DNA of 64,000 bases from positions 2,232,001 to 2,296,000 of the forward strand of contig NZ_LT629771.1 in assembly GCF_900105175.1 (NCBI RefSeq), read 5' to 3'. The DNA is from Jiangella sp. DSM 45060 (GTDB lineage Bacteria > Actinomycetota > Actinomycetes > Jiangellales > Jiangellaceae). Of this stretch, positions 27,317 through 37,359 are shown in pieces. The translations under genes were made by a program, and so were the position numbers. Each line of letters opens with the position of its first letter. Positions within the stretch are counted from its first letter, which is position 1. Under the pieces are notes generated by a model. That model was not told where the DNA came from. It searched no databases and was given only the letters and a program-made list of their open reading frames with translations.

Positions 27317-28696
27317 TCAGGAGGCCTGCGACACCGACGACATGTTGAAGTCGGGCACCCGCAGGGCCGGCATCGCCGTGCGCGGGAAGTAGTCGCCCCA
27401 CTCGCGGCTGAACGTCGGCACCGTGGCGCCGGCCGCGGTGAAGCGGTCGAGCAGCGCCACCGGGCTCTCGTTGAACCGGTAGTTGTTCACCGCGCCGGTG
27501 ACCTCGCCGTTCTCGACGAGGTAGACGCCGTCGCGGGTGAGGCCGGTGAGCAGCAGCGTCTGCGGGTCGACGGCGCGGATGTACCACAGGCAGGTGAGCA
27601 GCAGGCCGCGCTCGACGCCGGCCGCGAGGTCGTCGACGCCGCCGGTGGCGCCGTCGACGGTGAGGCCGAGGTTGTCGACGGCGGGGGTGACGGGCAGGCC
27701 GGTCAGCCCGGCGGAGTGGCGGGTCTGCAGCAGCGCCCGCAGCGTGCCGTCGTCGATCCAGGACGTGCGCCCGACCGGCAGGCCGTTGTCGAACACGCTC
27801 GACTCGGCCGACGACGCGTGCACGTACACCGACGACGCGCACTCCAGGCCCGGCGCGGTGGGGTCGGACCACAGCGACACCGGGTGCTTCGACAGCCGCT
27901 CGCCGACCCGCGTGGCGCCGCCCGGCGCGGAGTACACCGACTGGCCGTCGGCGGCGTCGCGGGCGCTCATCGTCCAGTAGGCGTAGATCATCAGGTCCGC
28001 GACGGCGGTCGGCGGCAGCACGGTGTCGTAGCGGCCGGCCGGCAGCTCGACCGTCCGCTGCGCCCAGCCCAGCCGCTTGGTCAGCTCGGCGTCGAGCGCG
28101 GTGACGTCGACGTCGGCGAGGTCGCGCGAGGACTGGCCGACCCACGCCGAGCGGCTCTTGTCGGCGGACTTGCCGGTGATGCCGATGTGCCCGGTCGGCT
28201 GCTCGTGCCGGGCCCGCAGGCCCGTCGACGAGCCGAGGTACGTGGTGCGCACGCCGTGCTCGAGGTAGCCATAGAGCAGCCGCCGCTCGTCGTCGGCGCG
28301 GCTGAACGCGTCGCCGAGGGCGGGCGCGATGTGCGCGAACACCGCGGGCGAGGTCTCGCCGGGCGGGTCGGCCCAGCCCGGGCCGGCGTCGCCGGGCACC
28401 AGCGGCTGGGCGTCCTCGGCCGGGCCGTTGTCGCGGGCGGCCTGCTCGGCGGCGCGGACCAGTGGCTCGAGGCCCTCGGGCGTGACGGCGCTGCGGGCGA
28501 CCACGCCGGACGCGGTGCCGCTGGCGCCCTCGACGGTCGCGATGACGGTGACCGACCGGTCGCGGGTGACGCCGTTCGTCGTCAGCGCGTTGGTGGCCCA
28601 GCGCAGGTTCGCCGTCGACCCCTCGTCGACCAGCACGATCGTGCCGCTGGCCTTCGACAGCTCGAGGCAGCGCTCGACGATCTCCTGGGGCGTCAC
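27317..28696 (-). CDS. tldE: TldE/PmbA family protein (metallopeptidase partner subunit)
   Basis: 459 residues, the non-metal partner of the TldD/TldE heterodimeric protease that degrades unfolded or leader peptides. It has the family fold throughout ([14 protein letters not shown] near the N-terminus; [20 protein letters not shown] and [20 protein letters not shown] later) and lacks an HExxxH motif, as expected for TldE. The GTG start at 28696 overlaps the tldD stop (GTGA). In other bacteria the pair matures modified peptides such as microcin B17; no obvious precursor peptide gene is next to it here. Confidence 0.93.
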   Translation of the reverse strand: MTPQEIVERCLELSKASGTIVLVDEGSTANLRWATNALTTNGVTRDRSVTVIATVEGASGTASGVVARSAVTPEGLEPLVRAAEQAARDNGPAEDAQPLVPGDAGPGWADPPGETSPAVFAHIAPALGDAFSRADDERRLLYGYLEHGVRTTYLGSSTGLRARHEQPTGHIGITGKSADKSRSAWVGQSSRDLADVDVTALDAELTKRLGWAQRTVELPAGRYDTVLPPTAVADLMIYAYWTMSARDAADGQSVYSAPGGATRVGERLSKHPVSLWSDPTAPGLECASSVYVHASSAESSVFDNGLPVGRTSWIDDGTLRALLQTRHSAGLTGLPVTPAVDNLGLTVDGATGGVDDLAAGVERGLLLTCLWYIRAVDPQTLLLTGLTRDGVYLVENGEVTGAVNNYRFNESPVALLDRFTAAGATVPTFSREWGDYFPRTAMPALRVPDFNMSSVSQAS

Positions 28697-30219
28697 TGGC
28701 CACCCTCCTCGGCGGTGTTGAGCACGCGGATGTCGCGGAACAGGGCGGACGGGGCGCCGTGCGAGACCGGCGCGATCTGGCCCGGCTGGGCCTTGCCGCA
28801 GTTGAACGCCCCGCCCAGTACGTACGTCTGCGGGCCGCCGACCGCGGCCATGGAGCCCCAGAAGTCGGTCGTCGTGGCCTGGTAGGCGACGTCGCGCAGC
28901 TGGCCGTCCAGCTCGCCGCCGCGGATGCGGTAGAACCGCTGGCCGGTGAACTGGAAGTTGTAGCGCTGCATGTCGATGGACCACGACTTGTCGCCGACGA
29001 CGTACACGCCGTCGTCGACCTGTCCGATCAGTTCCTCCGTCGACGGTCCGCCGTCGGCCGGCTGCAGCGACACGTTCGCCATGCGCTGCACCGGCACGTG
29101 GCCGGGGGAGTCGGCGAACGCGCAGCCGTTGGAGCGGCTGGTGCCCAGCGCGCTGGCGTTGGCGGCGGCCATCGCGCGGTCGAGCTGATAGCCGACGAGC
29201 GTGCCGCCGTTGACGATGTCCCACCGCTGCGACGCCACGCCCTCGTCGTCGTAGCCGATGGTGGACAGGCCGTGCGGGGTGGTGCGGTCGCCGGTGACGT
29301 GCATGATCGGCGAGCCGTAGCGCAGCGTCCACAGCTGGTCGAGGGTGGCGAACGAGGTGCCGGCGTAGTTGGCCTCGTAGCCGAGCGCGCGGTCGAGCTC
29401 GGTGGCGTGGCCGATGGACTCGTGGATCGTCAGCCACAGGTTCGTGGGGTCGATGACGAGGTCGTAGCGGCCGGACCGGACGCTCGGCGCGGCGAACTTC
29501 TCCGCCAGCAGCGGCCCCAGCTCGTCGAGCGCGGCGCCCCAGTCGACGACGCCGTCGGCGCCGGTGGCGTACTCCCAGCCGCGGCCGGCGGGTGCGGCGA
29601 GCGTGCGCATGGTCTCGAACCGGCCGGTCTCGGGGTCGACCTTGACCGCCTCGAAGACCGGGTGCAGCCGGACCCGCTGCTGGGTGGTGACGGTGCCGCG
29701 GGTGTCCGCGTAGAACTTGTTCTCCTGCACCTGCTGCAGCTGCGCGGTGACGTGGTCGACGTCGTCCTGGGCGAGGACGCGGACGGACTGGCCGACCATG
29801 CGGTCGATCTTCTCGGTGTCGGCGACCTCGAACGGGTTGATCTCGTACGCCGACACCCACGTGACGTCGGGATGGACGGGCTCGTCGGCCAGCTCGGTGC
29901 GAGCCGGGCTGAGCCGGCGCGAGACCTTCGCGAGGTCGACCGCCTTCTCGGCCGTCTTCGCGGCGTCGTCGATGGTGAGGTCGACGGTGGCGGCGAACCC
30001 CCACGTCCCCTCGTGCAGGACGCGCACCGCGAACCCGACGTCCTCACCGTCGCGGCTGCCCTCGAGCTTGCCGTCGCGGAAGGAGAGGTCCTGGGAGCGG
30101 ATGCGCTCGAGCCGGAAGTCGGCGTGCTCGACGCCGAGCTCGCGGGCCCGCTGCAACGCGGCGTCGGCCAGCGAGCGCATCGGCAGGGCGATGAAGGCTG
30201 GATCGATCTCGTGCGGCAC
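28693..30219 (-). CDS. tldD: TldD metalloprotease subunit
   Basis: 508 residues, the catalytic subunit of the TldD/TldE protease. The zinc motif [13 protein letters not shown] (HExxxH) lies near residue 265, and a later conserved cysteine segment is [10 protein letters not shown]. The GTG at 30219 lies 6 bases behind TAGGCT (30226-30231 read on the minus strand), so it is probably leaderless and the first gene of a tldD-tldE operon. Substrates are short or unfolded peptides reaching the narrow inner chamber. Confidence 0.94.
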   Translation of the reverse strand: MPHEIDPAFIALPMRSLADAALQRARELGVEHADFRLERIRSQDLSFRDGKLEGSRDGEDVGFAVRVLHEGTWGFAATVDLTIDDAAKTAEKAVDLAKVSRRLSPARTELADEPVHPDVTWVSAYEINPFEVADTEKIDRMVGQSVRVLAQDDVDHVTAQLQQVQENKFYADTRGTVTTQQRVRLHPVFEAVKVDPETGRFETMRTLAAPAGRGWEYATGADGVVDWGAALDELGPLLAEKFAAPSVRSGRYDLVIDPTNLWLTIHESIGHATELDRALGYEANYAGTSFATLDQLWTLRYGSPIMHVTGDRTTPHGLSTIGYDDEGVASQRWDIVNGGTLVGYQLDRAMAAANASALGTSRSNGCAFADSPGHVPVQRMANVSLQPADGGPSTEELIGQVDDGVYVVGDKSWSIDMQRYNFQFTGQRFYRIRGGELDGQLRDVAYQATTTDFWGSMAAVGGPQTYVLGGAFNCGKAQPGQIAPVSHGAPSALFRDIRVLNTAEEGGQ

Positions 30220-30266
30220 CCTGCGAGCCTAGACCAGCGCCCGGGCGGCGAGCACGGGCATTGCCG

Positions 30267-30428
30267 TCAGCCCGCGAACGGGTCGAGCACGCTCACCCCG
30301 GCGTACTCGATGTCGCACGGCAGTTCGTGCGCGCGTTCGGCGACGATCTGCGGCCCCTCGTCGATCGCCTTGCGCAGCAACTCGCTGAGCCGCTGCTTGG
30401 CATCTTGGACGGGCCATCGGGATTCCAT
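30267..30428 (-). pseudogene. Remnant of a Phd/VapC-type toxin-antitoxin module
   Basis: A 53-codon frame from ATG 30428. The first ~33 residues ([25 protein letters not shown]) look like the N-terminal DNA-binding half of a Phd/YefM antitoxin. The last ~18 ([15 protein letters not shown]) look instead like the C-terminal end of a PIN-domain toxin, where an aromatic-GV-xx-hydrophobic-DP-F pattern is common. The simplest reading is a deletion that joined the start of the antitoxin gene to the end of the toxin gene in frame. Whether the fusion is expressed or still binds an operator is unknown. Confidence 0.5.
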
Positions 30429-30521
30429 CCAGACGGACTGGACAGAATTCGGCCGGCAAGGCAAACGCCGGCAGGCGGACGCCGGTCGGGACGGGCGGGC
30501 GGAGCGTGGGAGAATCCGAGC

Positions 30522-31717
30522 ATGCTCAGATGGCTGACAGCGGGGGAGTCGCACGGCCCGGCCCTGGTCGCGATCCTCGAGGGACTTCCGGCCGGGGTCG
30601 AGGTCACGACCGCCGACGTCGACGCGGCGCTGGCGCGGCGGCGGCTCGGGTACGGCCGTGGCGCCCGCATGAAGTTCGAGGCCGACGCCGTCACGCTGGT
30701 CGGCGGGGTGCGGCACGGCCGGACCATGGGCGGCCCCGTCGCCATCGAGGTGGGCAACACCGAGTGGCCCAAGTGGGAGCAGGTCATGTCGGCCGACCCG
30801 GTCGACCCCGAGGTGCTCGACGGGCTGGCGCGCAACGCGCCGCTGACCCGCCCGCGCCCCGGCCACGCCGACCTCGCCGGCATGCAGAAGTACGGCTTCG
30901 ACGAATCGCGACCGGTGCTCGAGCGGGCCAGCGCCCGCGAGACCGCCGCCCGGGTGGCCCTCGGCGCCGTCGCGTCGGCGTTCCTGCGCCAGGCCTACGG
31001 CGTCCGGCTGGTCAGCCACACGGTCGAGCTGGGCACGGTCGCGGTGCCGGCCGGCTCGCCGCTGCCCGGGCCCGACGACGTCGACTACCTCGACGCCGAC
31101 CCGCTGCGCTGCTTCGACGTCGACACCAGCAAGCTCATGGTGGCCGAGGTCGACGCCGCGCACGACGAGGGCGACACCCTGGGCGGCGTCGTCGAGGTGG
31201 TCGTCACCGGCCTGCCGCCGGGCGTCGGCAGCTACGTGCACGGCGACCGCAAGCTCGACGCGCGGCTGGCCGGCGCGCTCATGGGCATCCAGGCCATCAA
31301 GGGCGTCGAGGTCGGCGACGGCTTCGAGCTGGCGCGCACCCGCGGGTCCAAGGCGCAGGACGAGATCATGCCGGTCGACGGCGGGGGCGTGCGGCGCACG
31401 TCGGGGCGCTCCGGCGGCATCGAGGGCGGCATGTCCACCGGCGAGACGCTGCGGGTCCGCGCCGCGATGAAGCCGATCTCGACGGTGCCGCGCGCGCTGC
31501 GCACCGTCGACACCGCCACCGGCGAGGTCGCCAAGGCGCACCACCAGCGCTCCGACGTCGCCGCCGTGCCCGCCGCCGGTGTCGTCGCCGAGGCCATGGT
31601 CGCGCTGGTCGTGGCCGAGCTGGCGCTGGAGAAGTTCGGCGGCGACTCCGTCGCCGAGACCGCACGCAACCTGCGCGCGTACCTCGACGCCATCCCGTCG
31701 CGGCTGGAAGTGCGCTG

Positions 31718-31718
<1 letters not shown>
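30522..31718 (+). CDS. aroC: Chorismate synthase
   Basis: 398 residues. The enzyme converts 5-enolpyruvylshikimate-3-phosphate to chorismate with reduced FMN, the last step of the shikimate pathway. Signatures are [18 protein letters not shown] at the N-terminus, [14 protein letters not shown] in the middle, and [17 protein letters not shown]. The ATG 30522 lies 6 bases after GAGAAT and lacks a ribosome site, so it may be leaderless; upstream in-frame starts would overlap the toxin-antitoxin remnant. The stop overlaps aroK by one base. Confidence 0.97.
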
Positions 31719-33299
<1,581 letters not shown>

Positions 33300-33310
33300 C
33301 CGTCGCAGGT

Positions 33311-33326
33311 AGGGGCGACGGCCCCT
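33311..33326. terminator. Weak hairpin between aroB and the convergent oxidase-like gene
   Basis: AGGGGC (33311-33316), loop GACG, GCCCCT (33321-33326), 11 bases after the aroB stop and between convergent genes. The stem is short (6 bp), so termination here is a guess. Confidence 0.35.
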
Positions 33327-33384
33327 CCCGGTACCGACACGACTGACGGCCGATCGCCGGGGTAGCGCTCTACTGCGTCGCGAG

Positions 33385-33903
33385 CTAGTCCGAGGGCCGC
33401 TCCCAGCGCCACCGGGTGGGGTTGTAGTCCTCGCCCTCGGCCGACCCGTAGCCGAACCCCTTCGACGGCGTCAGCGCGTAGACGTCGAACGGGCCCGGCC
33501 CGGCCGTGGGCGCACCCTCGGCGTGGAAGGCGCCGTCGTGGATCTCGACCGGCCAGTCGTACTGGTCGAGATAGCGGGCGGCCGCCGCCCGCAGCACCGG
33601 TTCGTCGCGCACCGGCACGGCCCGGCCCTCGACGGCGAGGTCGATGCCGGCGGCGTTGACGGACACCACGCACCGGGCGTCGGCGGCGAGGTTGCGCCCG
33701 GCGACGCTGCCCGGCCACGCGGCGAAGTGGAACCGGCCGGCGACGACCACGCCCAGGATGGGCACCACGTGAGGCCGGCCGCCGGGACGCACCGTCGACA
33801 GCCAGTACGTGTCGGCCGCGGCCAGCGCCGCCACCGCGTCGGCCCACGGCCTGGTGCCGGAGCCGTCGCTGACCATCGAGCTGGTCTGCGGTTCATCGCT
33901 CAT
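33385..33903 (-). CDS. Pyridoxamine 5'-phosphate oxidase-like flavin/F420 split-barrel protein
   Basis: 172 residues. A split beta-barrel of the PNPOx-like superfamily: YWLSTVRPGGRPHVVPI at about residues 34-50 is the typical first strands with the R-P-G-G-x-P-H-V pattern, and VSVNAAGIDLAVEGRAVPV follows. Members bind FMN, F420 or haem, and the cofactor cannot be named. The start is taken as ATG 33903, which lies 7 bases behind CAGGAT; ATG 33912 and GTG 33939 are alternatives. It is divergent from the aldo/keto reductase and interrupts the aro block. Confidence 0.78.
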   Translation of the reverse strand: MSDEPQTSSMVSDGSGTRPWADAVAALAAADTYWLSTVRPGGRPHVVPILGVVVAGRFHFAAWPGSVAGRNLAADARCVVSVNAAGIDLAVEGRAVPVRDEPVLRAAAARYLDQYDWPVEIHDGAFHAEGAPTAGPGPFDVYALTPSKGFGYGSAEGEDYNPTRWRWERPSD

Positions 33904-33970
33904 GATCGCCATCCTGGCACCGGCCACCGACAACGTCACCCGGCCCGCGCGCGCCGGATAGGCTCACCGG

Positions 33971-34888
33971 GTGGAGTACATCGACATCGGCGGGTCGGGG
34001 CTGCGCGGCTCGGCCGTCGCGCTCGGCTGCATGCGCATCGACCAGTTGCCCGAGGGCGAGGTCGCGAGCCTCGTCGGCGCCGCCGCCGACGCCGGCATCA
34101 CGATGTTCGACCACGCCGACATCTACGGCGGCGGCCGCTGCGAGGAGGTGTTCGGCGCGGCGCTGGCGCAGACCGGCCTGCGGCGCGAGGACATCGTCGT
34201 CCAGACGAAGTGCGGCATCCGCGACGGTTTCTTCGACTTCTCAGCCGAGCACATCCGCACGTCCGTCGAGGGGTCGCTGCGCCGCCTGGGCACCGACTAC
34301 GTCGACCTGCTGCTCCTGCACCGCCCGGACACCCTGATGGAGCCCGACGAGGTCGCGGCGGCCTTCGACGACCTCGTGACGGCGGGCAAGGTGCGCCACG
34401 TCGGGGTCAGCAACCAGAACCCGGCCCAGCTGGAGCTGCTGCGCGCCCACGTCCGGCAGCCGCTGATCGCGAACCAGCTGCAGTTCGGCCTCGCGCACAC
34501 CGCGCTGGTCGACTCCGGCCTCAACGTCAACACCGGCTTCGACGCCGGTGTGGTCCGCGACGGCGGCGCGCTGGAGTACTGCCGGCTGCACGGCATCACC
34601 ATCCAGCCGTGGTCGGTGCTGCAGCACGGCCACATCGCCGGGACGTTCCTCACCGACCCCGGCTTCCGCGAGCTGAACGACGCGCTGGCGGGCGTCGCCG
34701 CCGAGCACGGCACCACGCCGGGCACCATCGCCGTCGCGTGGATCCTGCGCCACCCGGCCCGCATGCAGCCGGTCGTCGGCACGACGAAGCCGGCCCGGGT
34801 CGCCGAACTGGCCCGCGCGGCGCACATCGAGCTCGACCGCGAGACCTGGTACGCGCTCTACCGGGCGGCGGGCAACCGGCTCCCCTGA
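33971..34888 (+). CDS. Aldo/keto reductase (YdhF-like)
   Basis: 305 residues, a TIM-barrel NADPH-dependent oxidoreductase. The catalytic tetrad can be placed: Asp and Tyr in DHADIYGGG, Lys in VQTKCGIRDG and His in LLLLHRPDTL. The C-terminal cofactor site is VVGTTKPARV. The GTG at 33971 is 6 bases after TAGGCT (33959-33964), so the message is probably leaderless. Substrate unknown. It lies between aroB and aroQ, perhaps as an insertion in that block. Confidence 0.92.
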   Translation: MEYIDIGGSGLRGSAVALGCMRIDQLPEGEVASLVGAAADAGITMFDHADIYGGGRCEEVFGAALAQTGLRREDIVVQTKCGIRDGFFDFSAEHIRTSVEGSLRRLGTDYVDLLLLHRPDTLMEPDEVAAAFDDLVTAGKVRHVGVSNQNPAQLELLRAHVRQPLIANQLQFGLAHTALVDSGLNVNTGFDAGVVRDGGALEYCRLHGITIQPWSVLQHGHIAGTFLTDPGFRELNDALAGVAAEHGTTPGTIAVAWILRHPARMQPVVGTTKPARVAELARAAHIELDRETWYALYRAAGNRLP

Positions 34889-34908
34889 GGCACCGATAGG
34901 GTCGGGCC

Positions 34909-35343
34909 GTGACGACGCGCGTACTGGTGCTCAACGGTCCCAACCTCGGTCGCCTGGGGTCCCGCGAGCCTGACGTCTACGGCAGCACGACGTTCGCCGG
35001 GCTGGTGGAGCGGTGCCGCAAGACCGCCGCCGGTCTCGGCCTCGACGCCGACGTGCGGCAGACCGACGACGAGGCGGAACTGGTGCACTGGCTGCACGAG
35101 GCCGCCGAAGCGGGCACGCCGGTCGTGCTCAACCCGGCCGCGTTCACGCACTACTCCTACGCGCTGCGCGACGCGTGCGCGCAGCTGCGGGCGCCGCTGA
35201 TCGAGGTGCACATCTCGAACCCGGCGGCACGCGAGGAGTTCCGCCACACCAGCGTCGTTGCCTCCGTCGCCACCGGCACGGTCGCCGGGTTCGGGCTGGG
35301 CTCGTACGACCTCGCGCTGCGCGCCGTCGCCGACCTCGTCTGA
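34909..35343 (+). CDS. aroQ: 3-dehydroquinate dehydratase, type II
   Basis: 144 residues, the length of the dodecameric type II enzyme, which forms 3-dehydroshikimate. Signatures: [18 protein letters not shown] with the catalytic Tyr, [15 protein letters not shown] and [17 protein letters not shown] with the catalytic His. The GTG 34909 follows TAGGGT (34897-34902) by 6 bases, so it can be transcribed as a leaderless message apart from the aldo/keto reductase. It ends 3 bases from a convergent gene. Confidence 0.96.
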   Translation: MTTRVLVLNGPNLGRLGSREPDVYGSTTFAGLVERCRKTAAGLGLDADVRQTDDEAELVHWLHEAAEAGTPVVLNPAAFTHYSYALRDACAQLRAPLIEVHISNPAAREEFRHTSVVASVATGTVAGFGLGSYDLALRAVADLV

Positions 35344-35346
35344 GCG

Positions 35347-35976
35347 TCACATCCGGTCGACGATCTCCTTCGCCCGCCGCAGGTCCAGCTCGGGGGCGTT
35401 CTCGAGCAGCAGCTTGATCGCCTGGATCTTCTTGCCCTGAGCGACCAGCGCCTGCACCCGCCCCATCACCTCGTCGGTCGGGTCGGCAGCCGGGCCGGCG
35501 ACGTCGAGCGCGGCGACGACGCCGGACTCCTCCATGCGCTCGACGGTGTCCTTGGCCTGCTTGAGACCGAGGCCGGTGTGCTCGCGCAGCACCTTGATGG
35601 CCTGGATCTTCTTGCCCTGCGCGACCAGCTGCTGGATGTGCGCCATCGCCTCGGGCGTGACGGCGTCGGCGGACGGCCGCGCCGGCGCGGCGGGCGCGGG
35701 CAGCCCGGCCTGCAGCCGATCGACGTACTCCTTGGCGTCCTTGAGTCCGAAGCCGGTCCGCTCGCGGACCAGCTTGACGGCGGGGATCAGCCTGCCCTCG
35801 GCGAGCAGGGCGCGGACGGCGTCGTCGAGGTCCGGGCGGTCCAGGACGGCCGCCGGGGCGGAGCTCGCAGGCGGCGTCGCGCCCGCCGCGTCGACGCGGG
35901 CCCGCCGCAGGACGATGCCGAACCCGAGCACCAGCGCGGCACCGAACGCGATGACGACGATCAGCCAGAGGTCCAC
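35347..35976 (-). CDS. Membrane-anchored protein with three L7/L12 C-terminal-like repeats
   Basis: 209 residues. One N-terminal TM helix (LWLIVVIAFGAALVLGFGI), a short linker, then three copies of a ~40-residue helical hairpin like the C-terminal domain of ribosomal protein L7/L12. Each has the core LxxxG+xIxAIKxLRExTGLGLKxAKExV: about residues 52-90 (AVKLVRERTGFGLKDAKEYV), 112-150 (AIKVLREHTGLGLKQAKDTV) and 170-209 (AIKLLLENAPELDLRRAKEI). In the ribosome this surface recruits translation GTPases; its role on a membrane is unknown. The GTG lies 6 bases after TACGGT (minus strand 35988-35983), so it is leaderless. Confidence 0.85.
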   Translation of the reverse strand: MDLWLIVVIAFGAALVLGFGIVLRRARVDAAGATPPASSAPAAVLDRPDLDDAVRALLAEGRLIPAVKLVRERTGFGLKDAKEYVDRLQAGLPAPAAPARPSADAVTPEAMAHIQQLVAQGKKIQAIKVLREHTGLGLKQAKDTVERMEESGVVAALDVAGPAADPTDEVMGRVQALVAQGKKIQAIKLLLENAPELDLRRAKEIVDRM

Positions 35977-35992
35977 GCGACGACCGTACCGG

Positions 35993-36439
35993 TCAGATGG
36001 CGACGAACCCGAGATCCGCGGCCGCAGCGCGCTGGGCGGGATCGTGCGAGGCGAAACCGACCCGCTCGCCGGAGCGGACCAGCGGCCGCGCGGCGAGGTC
36101 GGCGATGGCCAGGTGCATGGCGTCGAACGCGCGGATGCCGAACCGGCGCACCAGCACCCGGGCGGTGTTCTCGGTGTCGAGGGCGTCGGCCCGGATCAGC
36201 GCGATGGGCCCGGTGGGGGAGACCTCCTCGTACAGCTTGGCCAGCAGCGTGTCGACGTCGCCGAGGCGGCGGGTGCGCGCGGCCCGGACCAGCGCCGACG
36301 ACGCCTCGAGCAGCGCCAGCGTGGACGTGACGAGCAGCGTGCGGCCCTCGATCAGCCCGCGCGCGACCGCGTGGCGCGGCTCGTCGGCGAGGTAGGAGCG
36401 CACCAGCACCGAGGAGTCGACGTAGGTGAGCATGCTCAT
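35993..36439 (-). CDS. vapC: VapC-type PIN-domain toxin
   Basis: 148 residues of the PIN fold, probably an endoribonuclease. The acidic residues are in place: D8 (TYVDSSVLV), E45 (LLEASSALV) and D106 (RAFDAMHLAIADL). The ATG overlaps the antitoxin stop by four bases, the normal order of a vapBC module (antitoxin first). The target RNA is unknown, though tRNA or rRNA is typical of the family. The module lies between two L7/L12-repeat membrane proteins. Confidence 0.9.
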   Translation of the reverse strand: MSMLTYVDSSVLVRSYLADEPRHAVARGLIEGRTLLVTSTLALLEASSALVRAARTRRLGDVDTLLAKLYEEVSPTGPIALIRADALDTENTARVLVRRFGIRAFDAMHLAIADLAARPLVRSGERVGFASHDPAQRAAAADLGFVAI

Positions 36440-36741
36440 CGGCCGTCGGCCCAGAGCTCGTCGACGACCGGGCCGACGCCCTCGGTGTCCTTCAGCGCGC
36501 GGACGAACTGCGCAGGCGGGACGGACGGCGCCGGGCTCTCGACGAGGACGCCGAGGTCGCGGGCCTTCTCGCGCAGCTCGAGGCGGCGCACGTCGATGTC
36601 GTCGTCGGACGGGGGAGGCGGCGGCGCGGCGGCGGAGAGCACCTTGTTGGCCAGCGCGTTGATGGAGACGCCTTCACGCTGGGCGCGCGCGGCCAGCCGC
36701 CGGTGGAGATCGTCGGGGATCCGCAGCAGCAACTGACGCAT
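36436..36741 (-). CDS. vapB: VapB-type ribbon-helix-helix antitoxin
   Basis: 101 residues. The N-terminus (MRQLLLRIPDDLHRRLAARA, then QREGVSINALANKVL) is a ribbon-helix-helix DNA-binding domain of the HicB/Arc-like kind. A proline-rich hinge follows, and an acidic C-terminal tail probably wraps the VapC toxin. The ATG 36741 coincides with the expected transcription start behind TATCAT, so the message is leaderless. The inverted repeat at 36752-36774 is the likely autoregulatory operator. Confidence 0.88.
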   Translation of the reverse strand: MRQLLLRIPDDLHRRLAARAQREGVSINALANKVLSAAAPPPPPSDDDIDVRRLELREKARDLGVLVESPAPSVPPAQFVRALKDTEGVGPVVDELWADGR

Positions 36742-36747
36742 GCCCGG

Positions 36748-36774
36748 ATGATATCACCGGCACGTGTCGTGATA
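36748..36774 (-). promoter_or_regulatory. vapBC promoter and operator
   Basis: On the minus strand TATCAT (36753-36748) is a -10 ending 6 bases before the vapB ATG, with TTGCTA as a possible -35. TATCAC (36752-36757) and GTGATA (36769-36774) are inverted arms with CACGTG at the centre, overlapping the -10. Repression by the VapBC complex is expected. Confidence 0.6.
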
Positions 36775-36781
36775 GCAAGGG

Positions 36782-37261
36782 TCAGAGCGCGTCGAGGAAC
36801 CGCCGGGCGTCGCGGCTGTTCATGCCGGTGCGCTCGCGCAGCAGCCTGATGGCGGCCGTGCGGCGCAGGCGGTCCTGGCTGACCAGCCGGCGCAGCGTGG
36901 CCAGCAGTTCAGCGTCGATGGCGCCGCGGCGGCGGGCCGGGGTGGCCGGCGCGGTGCTGTCGGGCTCGGGCTCCGGGAACACCTGGCCCGCCTGAAGCGC
37001 GTACACGATGGCGGTAGCCTGCGGGTGTGGGAGGTGTGCCCGCTTCTGCAGGTTTTTGACGGCTTGGTCGGTATTGCCGCGTGAGGCGACATCGCGAACC
37101 TCGTCCTGCAACTCGCGGGGGAGACGCACACCGGGGGGCGGCGTCAAGGACGAAGACAAGGTGCGTGCGGTGGTTGTCTCGGGCCCACGCCGAATGACGA
37201 GAAAGCTCATGACGAGGGCCAGGATGACGATGACGACAAGGCCTAGGATGAGCATGATCAT
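36782..37261 (-). CDS. Membrane-anchored protein with L7/L12-like hairpins (second)
   Basis: 159 residues. One N-terminal TM helix (LILGLVVIVILALVMSFLVI), then two degenerate hairpins similar to those of the gene at 35347: about residues 50-90 (GNTDQAVKNLQKRAHL) and 118-159 (LRRLVSQDRLRRTAAIRLL, RERTGMNSRDARRFLDAL). The ATG (37261) lies by the intergenic region shared with pepP. It is probably a diverged relative of the three-repeat protein on the other side of vapBC. Function unknown. Confidence 0.72.
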   Translation of the reverse strand: MIMLILGLVVIVILALVMSFLVIRRGPETTTARTLSSSLTPPPGVRLPRELQDEVRDVASRGNTDQAVKNLQKRAHLPHPQATAIVYALQAGQVFPEPEPDSTAPATPARRRGAIDAELLATLRRLVSQDRLRRTAAIRLLRERTGMNSRDARRFLDAL

Positions 37262-37359
37262 GAGCGTAGTCGAGCACTGATCAACTGCGAAGCACCCGTC
37301 TCAATTATTGAAATACGACAGCATCGATGCAGGTCAGAGTGGATGGAGAGGGACACAAG

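Noticed and set aside
27276-28703. Alternative minus-strand frame overlapping tldE
   Set aside because: The tldE frame (27317-28696) encodes the full conserved protein and is coupled to tldD; the other frame is low complexity.
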